A DNA stretch of 48,268 bases from an uncultured Gammaproteobacteria bacterium (GCA_946887385.1 CAMPKU010000005.1:1-48268), one strand, 5' to 3'; counted from the first letter of the stretch, positions 25,263 through 33,498 are shown. Notes: generated from the sequence alone by a model not told the origin. Numbers and translations are program-made.

Positions 25263-25616
25263 TCACGGCTCGCGACCGAACAGGCCGAGCACGGCCATGA
25301 GGCTCCGTTCAACATTTTCTAGCTCTTGTTTTGTGAGACGCGTGAGCGGACCCTCGATCAACCGCTTGCGGTCGAGCGTGCGCGGTTGCTCGGGCATCAC
25401 TTGGCAGGTTTCTTCCAGCTGATCTCGTGCAGGTATCGTCACGTGCAGCGGCTCCTTGGAGGCGCGTACTTGCGTTGTGAGCGGCAGCACGATGATCGTC
25501 GGTTCGCCCTGTGCTATCAGAAAATCTGCCTGCACGATCAATACGTGACGAACCTTACCGACCTCGGCGCCGCGGTTGGGGTTCAAATTGCCGAGCCAGA
25601 TTTCGCCGCGGCGCAT
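25263..25616 (-). CDS. MazF/PemK-family endoribonuclease toxin
   Basis: A 117-residue toxin of the MazF/PemK fold. It begins MRRGEIWLGNLNPNRGAEVG, where the family has the conserved RGEIW...PNRG loop, continues KVRHVLIVQADFLI (R..P(V)LIVQ) and IIVLPLTTQV, and has the CQVMPEQPRTLDRKRL stretch that carries the conserved Q and (I)RT(I)D residues. MazF proteins cut single-stranded mRNA, or sometimes rRNA or tRNA, at short sequences. The start overlaps the antitoxin stop by one base (TGATG). The cleavage site cannot be read from sequence. Confidence 0.92.
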   Translation of the reverse strand: MRRGEIWLGNLNPNRGAEVGKVRHVLIVQADFLIAQGEPTIIVLPLTTQVRASKEPLHVTIPARDQLEETCQVMPEQPRTLDRKRLIEGPLTRLTKQELENVERSLMAVLGLFGREP

Positions 25617-25933
25617 CAGCGCTTCGCCTTCTTCTTCGCTGAAGCGCGCTTCTTCAGGCGGTACTTCGCGCGCGGCTCGTGAGCGCCTTCGGCGATTTCG
25701 AGCGCTTGATTGTCGGTTGGCAGCGCTTCCTCGGCCGTTTCGAGTGCTTCGCCGTCACCGCGTGCTCGCGCAGCACACGCGATCTCTGCAAGGAAACGCT
25801 CGCGCTCCAGACGCTTCAGGTAGTCGACGATCGCGTCGCGTGCGATCTCGGATTTCGGGCGTTGGGTGCGCGCGGCCTCGCGCGCGAGCTTCGCTTCGAC
25901 GTCGTCCGGCAGGCGAATGCTAACGAGGGGCAT
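25616..25933 (-). CDS. Ribbon-helix-helix (CopG-type) antitoxin with basic tail
   Basis: A 105-residue antitoxin for the MazF gene that follows it. Residues 1-45 form a ribbon-helix-helix domain: MPLVSIRLPDDVEAKLAREA then RPKSEIARDAIVDYLKRL. These dimers bind the operon's own promoter. The middle is acidic (ETAEEALPTDNQALEIAE) and probably occupies the toxin. The last residues (KKRASAKKKAKR) are unusually basic, reminiscent of a nucleic-acid binding tail not typical of antitoxins. A dyad (25960-25981) lies 26 bases upstream. Confidence 0.85.
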   Translation of the reverse strand: MPLVSIRLPDDVEAKLAREAARTQRPKSEIARDAIVDYLKRLERERFLAEIACAARARGDGEALETAEEALPTDNQALEIAEGAHEPRAKYRLKKRASAKKKAKR

Positions 25934-25959
25934 GACGATCCGCTAGTCAAAATGTAATA

Positions 25960-25981
25960 CGACGCACACTACGCTGCGTCG
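25960..25981. promoter_or_regulatory. Inverted repeat upstream of RHH-MazF operon
   Basis: CGACGCA and TGCGTCG (seven bases each) flank an eight-base spacer, 26 bases upstream of the antitoxin ATG. The position suits an autoregulatory operator for the ribbon-helix-helix antitoxin; binding is inferred. No clean promoter pair was found next to it. The rest of the 176-base gap up to 26109 holds no gene. Confidence 0.45.
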
Positions 25982-26109
25982 ATCGATCTGTCGACAATAT
26001 TGGCCACGGCCGCGTGGTGCGTGCCCGCGGAAACGCGCACAAAAACGGTGCAGAATCCCTCACGTCGCGCGTCCGGGCGGACCACTATGGCCGGTCGGCG
26101 AAACCGGAG

Positions 26110-27282
26110 TTAAGGCGCTACGTCGGGGAACGCGTGCCACTTCTGCGCGGACTTGCCGGCCGCGACGACGGTCTCGATGAACGCCATGCCGCGCAGCGCA
26201 GCCGCGATGCCGGGCACTGCCGCCGGCGTGGGGCCGCCGTTGCCGCCGCCGCCCTGGGCGCGTACCTGCGCCGCGAAATTCCGGTATAGGTTCGCAAACG
26301 CCTCGAGATACCCTTCGGGGTGGCCGGAAGGTAGCCGCGAATGCGCGCGTGCCGCGGCGCCCAAACCGGGGCCGCCGCAGCGGAGCACCTCGACGGGCCT
26401 GTGCGCGTGCTTGATGAGCAGCGAGTTCGGCTCCTGCTGGCGCCAGTCGAGGCTCGCAGCGTCGCCGTAGACACGCAGGCGCAAATCGTTCTCCACACCG
26501 GTGCAGATCTGGCTCGCGACAAGCACGCCGCGTGCGCCGTTGTCGAAGCGCAAGAACGCGGCACCGTCGTCGTCGAGCTCGCGGCCGGCGACGATGGTGT
26601 TGAGATCGGCGCAGACCTCGACGGTGCGCAGGTTCGTGACGAGCTCCACGAGATGGAAGGCGTGCACGCCGATGTCGCCCATGCAGTTCGAGAGGCCCGC
26701 GCGCTTCGGATCGAGCCGCCAGATGGCTTGCTTCTGGCCGCGCCGTTCCACAGGCTCGGCGAGCCAGCCTTGCGTGTACTCCACGATCACCTTGCGGATC
26801 GTGCCGAGTTGCCCGCTGCGCACGCGCTCCGCCGCTTCCACGATCAGCGGATACGAAGCATACGGATGCGTGAGGCCATACAGGCATCCGCTCGCTCTTT
26901 GCGCGGCGCGCAGCTCGTAGCACTCGGCCAAGCTCGTGGTTGCGGGTTTGTCGGAGAGCACGTGAAAGCCGTGCTCGAACGCAGCCGTGGCAACGGCGAG
27001 ATGCAAATCGTTCGGCGTGACGATCGCGGCGAACTCCATGCGCTGGTCGGCGGGCAACTGGGCTTCGGCTGCGAACATGGAGTTGAAATCGGCGTAGCAC
27101 CGCTCGGCTGGCAGTCCCAAGCTCTCGCCGCTGCGGCGGCTGCGCTCGGCGTCACTCGCGAAAGCGCCGCAAACGAGCGTAAGGGCTTGATCGAGTCCCG
27201 CCGCGGCGCGGTGCACGGCGCCGATGAACGCGCCTTCGCCGCCGCCTACCATGCCGAATCTCACCTTCCTCACGGGCGGCAT
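26110..27282 (-). CDS. Gfo/Idh/MocA-family NAD(P)-dependent oxidoreductase
   Basis: A 390-residue dehydrogenase with an N-terminal Rossmann fold (VRFGMVGGGEGAFIGAVHR), the nicotinamide-site lysine in LSDKPATTSL and the family's C-terminal alpha/beta domain (SNCMGDIGVHAFHLVELV, with the catalytic-type His). These enzymes oxidise or reduce sugars, inositols or their keto derivatives, often converting a 3-keto glycoside. I take the ATG at 27282; GTGs at 27273 and 27264 are alternatives and there is no clear ribosome site. It is divergent, across 69 bases, from the GMC dehydrogenase gene, suggesting joint regulation and related substrates. The substrate is unknown. Confidence 0.9.
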   Translation of the reverse strand: MPPVRKVRFGMVGGGEGAFIGAVHRAAAGLDQALTLVCGAFASDAERSRRSGESLGLPAERCYADFNSMFAAEAQLPADQRMEFAAIVTPNDLHLAVATAAFEHGFHVLSDKPATTSLAECYELRAAQRASGCLYGLTHPYASYPLIVEAAERVRSGQLGTIRKVIVEYTQGWLAEPVERRGQKQAIWRLDPKRAGLSNCMGDIGVHAFHLVELVTNLRTVEVCADLNTIVAGRELDDDGAAFLRFDNGARGVLVASQICTGVENDLRLRVYGDAASLDWRQQEPNSLLIKHAHRPVEVLRCGGPGLGAAARAHSRLPSGHPEGYLEAFANLYRNFAAQVRAQGGGGNGGPTPAAVPGIAAALRGMAFIETVVAAGKSAQKWHAFPDVAP

Positions 27283-27351
27283 TCTAACCGAAGGCCAATT
27301 CCACTCGCGCTTGCAGTAACATCCGCCGTTTACGCAGGGGGTGCCGGCAGA

Positions 27352-29037
27352 GTGGCCAACGAAAATTACGACGCAATCGTCGTCGGCTCCGGAATCTCCG
27401 GCGGCTGGGCGGCCAAGGAGCTCACAGAGAAGGGCTTGACCGTGCTCTTGCTCGAGCGCGGCAAGAACGTCGAGCACGCGAAGGATTACGCGAACGCACA
27501 CAAACATCCGTGGAACTATCCGCATCGCGGCGGACGTACTTACGCGATGGAAGAGGCGTATCCGGTGCTGCGCCGCGACTATCCGCTCAACGAGCGCAAT
27601 CTCGACTGGTGGGTGAACGAAAAAGAATCGCCCTACACCGAGGTGAAACGCTTCGATTGGTATCGCGGCTATCAGGTCGGCGGCCGCTCGTTGCTCTGGG
27701 GCCGGCAAAGCTACCGTTGGAGCGACTTCGACTTCGAAGCGAACACCCGTGACGGTATCGCGGTCGATTGGCCGATCCGCTACGCCGAGCTGGCGCCCTG
27801 GTACGACCACGTCGAGCGCCACGCCGGCATCGCGGGCTCGATCGAAGGCATGGCGCAGCTGCCGGATGGGCAGTTCCAGCCCGCCATGCCTCTCAACTGC
27901 GGCGAGGAGCTCGTCGCGGGACGCGTGCGCGGCTTGTTCGACGGCCGGCGGCGCATCATCCCGGGCCGGGTGGCCAATCTCACGCAGCCGCTCAAGGGGC
28001 GCTCGCCATGCCAATACCGCAACGCGTGCTGGCTCGGCTGCCCATACGGGGCGTACTTCAGCACACAGTCGTCGACGCTGCCGGCGGCGATGGCAACGGG
28101 ACGTTTGACGCTGAAACCGTTCTCGATCGTGACCGAGGTGCTCTACGACCGCGATCGTGGGCGCGCTACGGGCGTGCGCGTGATCGACGCCGTGACGGAG
28201 CAGTCGACCGACTATACGGCGCGTGTCGTCTTTGTCTGCGCCTCGACGCTGAACAGCACGTGGCTGTTAATGCAGTCGGCCACCGATGTCTGGCCCGGCG
28301 GCTTGGGCTCGAGCTCCGGCGAGCTCGGTCACAACCTCATGGATCATCACTTCCGCGTCGGCGCCGAAGGCTTTCTCGCGGACGAGCAGCTGAACGGCCA
28401 GTACTACTTCGGCAACCGGCCCACGGGCTTCTATATCCCGCGCTTCCGTAACGTGCTCGGCGACAAACGCGGCTATTTGCGCGGCTTCGGCTACCAGGGC
28501 AGCGCGAGCCGGCAAGGTTGGCAGCGCGCGGTGCGCGAGGCCGGCGTTGGCGGCGACTTCAAGGACCGCGCCGCGGAGCCCGGTGCGTGGCAAATCGGCG
28601 GCATGGCATTCGGCGAAATCTTGCCGCAGCACGAGAACCAAATCACGCTCGATAAAACGCGCAAAGACAAGTGGGGCCTGCCCGTGCTCGCCATCGACTG
28701 CGAGACGCGCGAGAACGAGCGTGCAATGCGCGAGGACATGAAGAACGACATGGCCGAGATGCTCGAAGCGGCCGGCGTGCGCAGCGTGACCACGTACGAC
28801 CGCGGTTACACGATGGGCATGGGCATTCACGAGATGGGTACGGCGCGCATGGGCAACGACCCGAAGACGTCGGTGCTCAATCGCTGGAACCAGGTATGGG
28901 ATGCGCCGAATGTGTTCGTGACGGACGGCTCGTGCATGACGTCGGCGTCGTGCGTGAATCCGTCGCTCACCTACATGGCCCTGACCGCACGTGCAGTGGA
29001 CTACGCCGTCGGCGAGCTGTCGCGGCGCAATCTTTGA
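27352..29037 (+). CDS. GMC-family FAD sugar dehydrogenase with [3Fe-4S] cysteine motif
   Basis: A 561-residue flavoprotein starting at the GTG at 27352 (GGGGG lies upstream). Residues 5-30 carry the FAD site IVVGSGISGGWAAKEL...LLLERG. GRSLLWGRQSYRWS and the terminal TDGSCMTSASCVNPSLTYMAL are GMC signatures, and IHEMGTARMG brings the active-site His region. Cys 220, 226 and 230 form C-x5-C-x3-C (CQYRNACWLGC), the spacing of the iron-sulfur ligands in bacterial FAD-glucose dehydrogenase and related glycoside 3-dehydrogenases. It has no signal peptide and probably rides the Tat route with the partner encoded 18 bases downstream. The usual cytochrome c subunit is absent nearby. It should oxidise a sugar, polyol or glycoside. 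Confidence 0.9.
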   Translation: MANENYDAIVVGSGISGGWAAKELTEKGLTVLLLERGKNVEHAKDYANAHKHPWNYPHRGGRTYAMEEAYPVLRRDYPLNERNLDWWVNEKESPYTEVKRFDWYRGYQVGGRSLLWGRQSYRWSDFDFEANTRDGIAVDWPIRYAELAPWYDHVERHAGIAGSIEGMAQLPDGQFQPAMPLNCGEELVAGRVRGLFDGRRRIIPGRVANLTQPLKGRSPCQYRNACWLGCPYGAYFSTQSSTLPAAMATGRLTLKPFSIVTEVLYDRDRGRATGVRVIDAVTEQSTDYTARVVFVCASTLNSTWLLMQSATDVWPGGLGSSSGELGHNLMDHHFRVGAEGFLADEQLNGQYYFGNRPTGFYIPRFRNVLGDKRGYLRGFGYQGSASRQGWQRAVREAGVGGDFKDRAAEPGAWQIGGMAFGEILPQHENQITLDKTRKDKWGLPVLAIDCETRENERAMREDMKNDMAEMLEAAGVRSVTTYDRGYTMGMGIHEMGTARMGNDPKTSVLNRWNQVWDAPNVFVTDGSCMTSASCVNPSLTYMALTARAVDYAVGELSRRNL

Positions 29038-29055
29038 TCTAAAAGGGGACGCAGC

Positions 29056-29658
29056 ATGGCGGCACGCATCTTCAAAGACGATCTCCTCTCGCGGCGCGAA
29101 GCGATCATGCGCGTGAGCGCGCTGCTCGGCGGCACGGCGCTCGTTGGGCAGAGCGCGTGGCTTGCGGGGTGCGCAGTCGCGCAGACGAGCGCCGGCTTAT
29201 TTGCAGAGAGCGACGTGGTGCTGCTCGACGAGATCGCCGATACGATCCTGCCCGACACGAAGACGCCGGGGGCGAAAGCCGCAGGCGTCGGGCCGTTCAT
29301 CGCCACGATGGTGGCGGACACGTACGATCCGCGTGAGCAACGCCTGTTCCTCGACGGGCTCGAGACGCTCGAGCGCGAGTCGCGCGCGCAGAACGGCGGC
29401 GGCTTCATGGCTTCGTCGCCCGCTCAACGCCTCGCGTTGCTCGAGAGGCTCGACCTCGAGGCCATCGAGTACATGCGCCGGCCGGGCGCGTCGGACCGGC
29501 CGCACTACTTTCGCATGATCAAAGAGCTCACGCTGCTCGGGTACTTCACGTCGGAGATCGGCTATACGCAGGCTCAGCGGTATGCCGAGACGCCGGGCCG
29601 GTTCGATCCATGCGTCACCTATACCGCGGGCGAGAAAGCCTGGGCACCGCACGCCTGA
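29056..29658 (+). CDS. Gluconate 2-dehydrogenase subunit 3-family partner (Tat signal)
   Basis: A 200-residue small subunit following the GMC gene by 18 bases. A Tat signal is present (SRREAIMRVSALLGGTALVG then a Cys-containing WLAGCAVA). The mature part has VLLDEIADTILPDTKTPGAKAAGVGPFIATMVADTYD, the diagnostic block of the gluconate_2-dh3 family, and ends with FTSEIGYTQAQRY. In fungus-like and bacterial FAD sugar dehydrogenases this subunit carries the large subunit through the Tat pore and stabilises it. AGGGGAC precedes the ATG. It confirms that the GMC enzyme acts in the periplasm. Confidence 0.92.
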   Translation: MAARIFKDDLLSRREAIMRVSALLGGTALVGQSAWLAGCAVAQTSAGLFAESDVVLLDEIADTILPDTKTPGAKAAGVGPFIATMVADTYDPREQRLFLDGLETLERESRAQNGGGFMASSPAQRLALLERLDLEAIEYMRRPGASDRPHYFRMIKELTLLGYFTSEIGYTQAQRYAETPGRFDPCVTYTAGEKAWAPHA

Positions 29659-29669
29659 CGCTGCCCGGC

Positions 29670-29707
29670 AAAAAGAAAAGCCGCCGGCTGCTCTCGCAAC
29701 CGGCGGC
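29670..29707 (-). terminator. Rho-independent terminator for the outer-membrane barrel gene
   Basis: On the minus strand an eight-base stem GCCGCCGG/CCGGCGGC with a 12-base loop is followed by TTTTCTTTTTG, 25 bases after the stop codon of the gene at 29732-30298. The plus strand has no T-run after the stem, so it mainly serves the minus-strand gene. Confidence 0.85.
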
Positions 29708-29731
29708 CTAGTAGGACGAGGCTGTTGCCTC

Positions 29732-30298
29732 TTAGAACTCCCAACGGAAGCCGACGCGAAGCGTATCGGCGTTGTCGTTGAAATCGGCGCTCGCGCCTAC
29801 GGCCATGCTGTCGTTGAAGTAATAGCGGCCGCCGAGCGAGAAGCCCGTGTCGCTGCCGGACTCGTCGAAGTCGACGTACTTCAGCCCGGCGTCGACCTGG
29901 AACGACTCGCCGATGAGCGTGCGAATGCCGCCGCCGAGCGCAAGCCCGTCGTCGTCGGCCGTGACGTTGCCGGCCTTCAGCTCCGCGTCGACGTAGGACA
30001 GCGTTCCGACGAAGTCCAAGCTGTCGGAGATTTCATGGCTCCAGCCGCCGCCGATCTCGAGCGAGCGGCCGTCGATGCCGAAGTCCAGGCTCTGGTCTTG
30101 CCACTCACCGAACAAGTGGATTTGGTCGTTGAGCTCGTAGGACCCGCCCAGCGCGAACCCGTCGCCGTCGACGTCTACGCCCTGATCGACTTCGACGTCG
30201 ATCATGCTGACTTCGAACTTCGTGTAGTTCATGTCGGCGAGCAGCGCGCTCGGAACCATGGCCGCCAAGACGGCGCCAAACAGTGCAGTGCGTTTCAT
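29732..30298 (-). CDS. Small outer-membrane beta-barrel protein
   Basis: A 188-residue protein starting at the ATG at 30298, preceded by GGGAG. A signal peptide (MKRTALFGAVLAAMVPSALL, ending LA) is followed by about eight amphipathic strands with repeated acidic loops: FALGGSYELNDQIHLFGEW, SLEIGGGWSHEISDSLDFVGT, FSLGGRYYFNDSMAVGAS and the terminal TLRVGFRWEF, whose last Phe is the sorting signal for outer membrane assembly. The size and opsin-like alternating pattern fit an OmpA-like or OmpW-like eight-stranded barrel without a periplasmic domain. Its role is unknown. A strong terminator follows, so it is a single-gene unit. Confidence 0.82.
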   Translation of the reverse strand: MKRTALFGAVLAAMVPSALLADMNYTKFEVSMIDVEVDQGVDVDGDGFALGGSYELNDQIHLFGEWQDQSLDFGIDGRSLEIGGGWSHEISDSLDFVGTLSYVDAELKAGNVTADDDGLALGGGIRTLIGESFQVDAGLKYVDFDESGSDTGFSLGGRYYFNDSMAVGASADFNDNADTLRVGFRWEF

Positions 30299-30382
30299 AC
30301 AACGATCTCCCAAGTGAATGCGCGGCTGCATCCTATGGCGCCGCGCAGGGGATAGATGCGCGATTGCGTCACAACGCGCACC

Positions 30383-30397
30383 GTTGTTGCAAACAAC
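30383..30397. promoter_or_regulatory. Perfect inverted repeat GTTGTT-GCA-AACAAC
   Basis: The dyad lies 84 bases upstream of the outer-membrane barrel start and downstream of the YebC gene's stop, in a 166-base gap without a gene. Six-base arms with a three-base centre are compatible with an operator. No promoter boxes could be set with confidence. Confidence 0.3.
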
Positions 30398-30464
30398 ACA
30401 CGAACCGAATTATGTCGCGCGGCCGCGCAGCGTCTCGCGATTTAACAGATTTGCCGAAGCCGCG

Positions 30465-31187
30465 TTAGAGCAGCGAGTGGTAGACGTTCTGGACGTCCTC
30501 GTCTTGCTCGAGCTTGTCGATCATCGCCAGCGCCTCGTTCGCCTGCGCTTCCGGCAACTCGACGGGCGCCGTGCAGATGTATTCGTGCGTGGCCGACAGC
30601 GGTGTGATGCCGCGTTTCTCGAGCGCTTCCTGCATCACGCCAAAGTCGGCGAATGCGCAGCGCGCAACGATTTGCGGCTCGCCTTTGTCGCCGGTGCTAT
30701 CGCCCATTTCTTCGAGCCCATGGTCGATGAGATAGAGCTCGAGATCGTCGTGATCGATGCCCTCCGGGCTCAAGCGGAACACGCCCATTTTGTGGAACTG
30801 GAACGCCACGCTGCCCGTGCTGCCCAAGTTGCCGCCGTGCTTGCCGAAGATCGTGCGCACCGACGCCACGGTGCGCGTGGGGTTGTCGGTGGCGCACTCG
30901 ACCATGACCGCAACGCCGTGCGGCGCGTAGCCTTCGTAGATGATCTGCTCGTAATTGGTGGCGTCCTTACCGGTGGCGCGCTTGATCGCCGCCTCGACTT
31001 TGTCCTTCGGCATGTTGATCTGACGCGCGTTCTGTACGGCGCGGCGCAGCGCGGGATTCGCATGCGGATCGGGGCCGCCCGCCTTGACGGCCACGATGAT
31101 TTCCTTGGAAATGCGCGAGAACTGCTTGGCCATGCGGTCCCAGCGCGCAAACATCGTGTGCTTTCTAACTTCGAATATTCGCCCCAT
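30465..31187 (-). CDS. YebC/PmpR-family regulator
   Basis: A 240-residue protein of the YebC family. It begins [26 protein letters not shown] and contains [37 protein letters not shown] and [21 protein letters not shown], all conserved in this family. The three-domain length matches. Members were described as transcription regulators, and some act in translation on ribosomes stalled at certain motifs. The start at 31187 has no clear ribosome site but is fixed by the conserved N-terminus. It is divergent from the next gene with only 18 bases between start codons, so at least one promoter must lie inside coding sequence. Confidence 0.92.
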   Translation of the reverse strand: MGRIFEVRKHTMFARWDRMAKQFSRISKEIIVAVKAGGPDPHANPALRRAVQNARQINMPKDKVEAAIKRATGKDATNYEQIIYEGYAPHGVAVMVECATDNPTRTVASVRTIFGKHGGNLGSTGSVAFQFHKMGVFRLSPEGIDHDDLELYLIDHGLEEMGDSTGDKGEPQIVARCAFADFGVMQEALEKRGITPLSATHEYICTAPVELPEAQANEALAMIDKLEQDEDVQNVYHSLL

Positions 31188-31205
31188 GGGCGCAAAGTTT
31201 GGCAG

Positions 31206-32186
31206 ATGCCGGGCACGGTGACCATTCGGCGCGAGCATCTCGTTGCGCGTTTTGACGTTCGACGAGCGGCTGTGCTCGACGAGCTCATGCCTCTCACGTA
31301 CGCGCATTCGGCCGATGGATTGCCGGCGCACGTGCGCTCGGCCTCCGCGGTGCGGCGCTTTGCCGGGCGGCTCGTGATCGTGCAGGACGACGTGAACGCG
31401 CTGGCGGTTCGCGACGAAAGCGGTGCGGTACGGCCCGTGCTGCTGCCTGCGCACGCGTCGGGCCTGCGCGTGTTCGACGACACGCTCGGGAACAAACACC
31501 AGAAGCTCGATCTCGAAGCGTGCGTGGCGTTACCGGGCGGCCCGATGGTTGCGTTCGGGTCGGGCTCGTTGCCGGCTCGCGAGCGGCTCGTGGTGTGGAA
31601 GGGCACCGAGCCGCCCGCTGTCGTCGCCGCAGCGTCGTTGTATCGAGCGCTGCGCGACGCCGTCACACAGCGTGGACAGCGGCTCAATATCGAAGGTGCC
31701 GTCGTGCGCTGCGGCAGGCTCGAGCTCTTTCACCGCGGTAATGATGTACCCGGCGCGGGCGCCGCATCGCCGAGCGCCATCGCGGCGCTCGATCTTCGCG
31801 AGCTCGAAAACTGGCTCACGGCGGGTGCAGCGAGTCCGCGCGTGGTGGCCGTGACTACGGTGGAGCTCGGAGCCGAGCAGGGCGTGTCGTTCGGCTTCAC
31901 GGACGCCGTCGCGCTCGACGACGAGCGCATCGTGGTGCTGGCCTGCGCCGAGGACGCCGCGGACGCGATTTCGGACGGCCCGGTGCTCGGCTGCCGCGTG
32001 GGACTGCTCGACGAGCACGGCCTGCGCATGGTCGACGTGTACGATCCAGCGGGCCGGCGCACGCTGCTGAAGCTAGAAGGCATCGAGCCCCGGCCGGAGT
32101 CGAGCACGCAGTTCGACGTGGTCGCGGATCTCGACCGGCCGTCGGCGCCGGCACAGCTCGGCCGCCTCGTTTGGGAGTGGCAATAG
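31206..32186 (+). CDS. DUF6929-like protein of unknown function
   Basis: A 326-residue cytoplasmic protein without a signal peptide. It looks like a beta-propeller: repeated short hydrophobic strands such as [63 protein letters not shown] and [22 protein letters not shown]. It resembles proteins catalogued as DUF6929, which I name with moderate confidence; no enzymatic motif is visible. The ATG at 31206 is 19 bases from the divergent YebC start and has only a weak ribosome site. The stop codon is directly followed by the start of the transglycosylase gene, so the two are an operon. Confidence 0.72.
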   Translation: MPGTVTIRREHLVARFDVRRAAVLDELMPLTYAHSADGLPAHVRSASAVRRFAGRLVIVQDDVNALAVRDESGAVRPVLLPAHASGLRVFDDTLGNKHQKLDLEACVALPGGPMVAFGSGSLPARERLVVWKGTEPPAVVAAASLYRALRDAVTQRGQRLNIEGAVVRCGRLELFHRGNDVPGAGAASPSAIAALDLRELENWLTAGAASPRVVAVTTVELGAEQGVSFGFTDAVALDDERIVVLACAEDAADAISDGPVLGCRVGLLDEHGLRMVDVYDPAGRRTLLKLEGIEPRPESSTQFDVVADLDRPSAPAQLGRLVWEWQ

Positions 32187-33038
32187 GTGGCGCGACGACG
32201 AGGCAAGAGCAGCACGAAGCGGCGGCAGACGAAGCATACCGGCGGCTTCAGCCTCGGCAGATTCTGGCCAAGCGCGCGCACGCGGCGCCGGCTCTCGAGC
32301 GCGTTTCGCCGCACGCCGCGCGTCCTGCAGATCGCGGTGCTCACCGCTGCGTTCGTTGCGCTGTCTTTGGCAGTGAACTGGACCTATCAGGTGATCCGCA
32401 AGCCGTCCGAGCTGTTGTTTCCGATCAGCGGCTCGTTCTACAAGGATCCCAAGGAGACCTGGCGCGCTTACGGCGGATTGTTCGCGCGGCACTCCACGCC
32501 GATCATGACGGCGGATCTGCTGGCGGCGCTTGCTCAGGTGGAAGGATCGGGCAATCCCGTGGTGCGCACGTACTGGCGGTTCAGCCTCACGAACGAGCCG
32601 TTCGAGATCTTCAGGCCCGCTTCGAGCGCCGTCGGCATGTACCAGATCACCGATGGCACATTCGCGATCGCGCGCCGCTATTGCGTGCACCGCCACCGCG
32701 TCGTGGAGGAAGGGCCGTGGTACGACTTCAAGTCGTGCTGGCTGAACGAGCTCTACACGCGAACGGTGCCGTCGCACGCCGTCGAAATGACGGCCGCATA
32801 TCTCGATCGCGGCGTGACGCAGCTGCTTGGCCGGCATCCTACCTTGCGCGCCACGCTCGAGCAGAAGCAGACGCTCGCGACGCTGATGCACTTATGCGGT
32901 GCCGGTGCCGCGGCGCAGTACGCGCGAAGAGGATTAGCGCTCGCGCCGGGCCAGCGCTGCGGCAGCCACGATGCGCGCAGCTACGTGGCGCGCGTGACGG
33001 GGATGCAGCGGCGCTTCAAGGCGCTCGCCAGCACCTGA
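32187..33038 (+). CDS. Membrane-anchored lytic transglycosylase (SLT/lysozyme-like fold)
   Basis: A 283-residue protein whose GTG start touches the previous stop (TAG-GTG). Residues 1-46 are basic and cytoplasmic, a membrane helix spans about 47-66 (VLQIAVLTAAFVALSLAV), and the periplasmic domain contains ADLLAALAQVEGSGNPVV, where the Glu aligns with the catalytic acid of lytic transglycosylases, then SSAVGMYQITDGTFAIAR, the GxYQ signature. Two cysteines (YCVHRHR, KSCW) may form a disulfide. These enzymes cleave peptidoglycan between MurNAc and GlcNAc to form anhydro-MurNAc. Assignment to a named Mlt is not possible. Confidence 0.82.
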   Translation: MARRRGKSSTKRRQTKHTGGFSLGRFWPSARTRRRLSSAFRRTPRVLQIAVLTAAFVALSLAVNWTYQVIRKPSELLFPISGSFYKDPKETWRAYGGLFARHSTPIMTADLLAALAQVEGSGNPVVRTYWRFSLTNEPFEIFRPASSAVGMYQITDGTFAIARRYCVHRHRVVEEGPWYDFKSCWLNELYTRTVPSHAVEMTAAYLDRGVTQLLGRHPTLRATLEQKQTLATLMHLCGAGAAAQYARRGLALAPGQRCGSHDARSYVARVTGMQRRFKALAST

Positions 33039-33054
33039 ACGGCTGCGGCCGTGC

Positions 33055-33486
33055 TCAGCGGTCCGAGCCCGCGCCTTGGCCGTCCGTGCGGCCGAGCTTT
33101 TTGCCGTCGGCGAGCACAACGCCGACGTAGAGCCCGCCCGTGCTGCCGTCGTTGAGCACGACTTGGTTGCGCAGCGGGTTCACGTACATCGTGACTTTGT
33201 CGCCGATTTGGAGCGCTGTGCGCGTCCAGCCTTCGTTGATCAGCACGTTCGGCGCCGTCATCTCGACGGTCCAAAGGCCGTCGGGATCGTCGCCCTCGGT
33301 GGCGCCGTCGATCTTGATCGATGCGTGCGGGTTGATCCAGCGAAACTGCGTGATCGTGCCCTCGATCTTCACCACTCGCGACGAGTCGAACGCCGCCGTC
33401 GAGTGATGCGCACCCGCCGACAGGGCGCTCAGGGACGTGACGAGTGCCGCAGTAGCCAGCAGCGAAATTTTCTCAAGCACTTTCAT
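33055..33486 (-). CDS. DUF6152-family secreted protein
   Basis: A 143-residue protein starting at the ATG at 33486 after AGGAGC. A signal peptide ends near GAHH (residue 27). The mature part is a small OB-like beta domain: HHSTAAFDSSRVVKIEGTIT, FRWINPHASIKI, LWTVEMTAPNVLINEGWTRTAL, GDKVTMYVNPLR and VGVVLADGKKLG. The NPH and HHS blocks define DUF6152. Its function is unknown. It lies 12 bases downstream of a secreted GxWxGDxLV-family gene; the same two domains are fused in the protein at 38919, which argues that they work together. Confidence 0.85.
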   Translation of the reverse strand: MKVLEKISLLATAALVTSLSALSAGAHHSTAAFDSSRVVKIEGTITQFRWINPHASIKIDGATEGDDPDGLWTVEMTAPNVLINEGWTRTALQIGDKVTMYVNPLRNQVVLNDGSTGGLYVGVVLADGKKLGRTDGQGAGSDR

Positions 33487-33498
33487 TCTTCGCGCTCC

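Noticed and set aside
2389..25933. A defence island built from the two toxin-antitoxin pairs and the ankyrin/MBL genes
   Set aside because: The pairs are 22 kb apart with housekeeping and transport genes between, and no nuclease, helicase, methylase, NTPase or nucleotide cyclase typical of phage defence is present.
26091..26107. A terminator after the Gfo/Idh gene (CCGGT/ACCGG)
   Set aside because: Five base pairs without a T-run on the minus strand are not enough.
26341..27351. Long N-terminal extension of the GMC dehydrogenase frame
   Set aside because: It overlaps the antisense of the Gfo/Idh gene and has no domain; the FAD motif begins right after the GTG at 27352.
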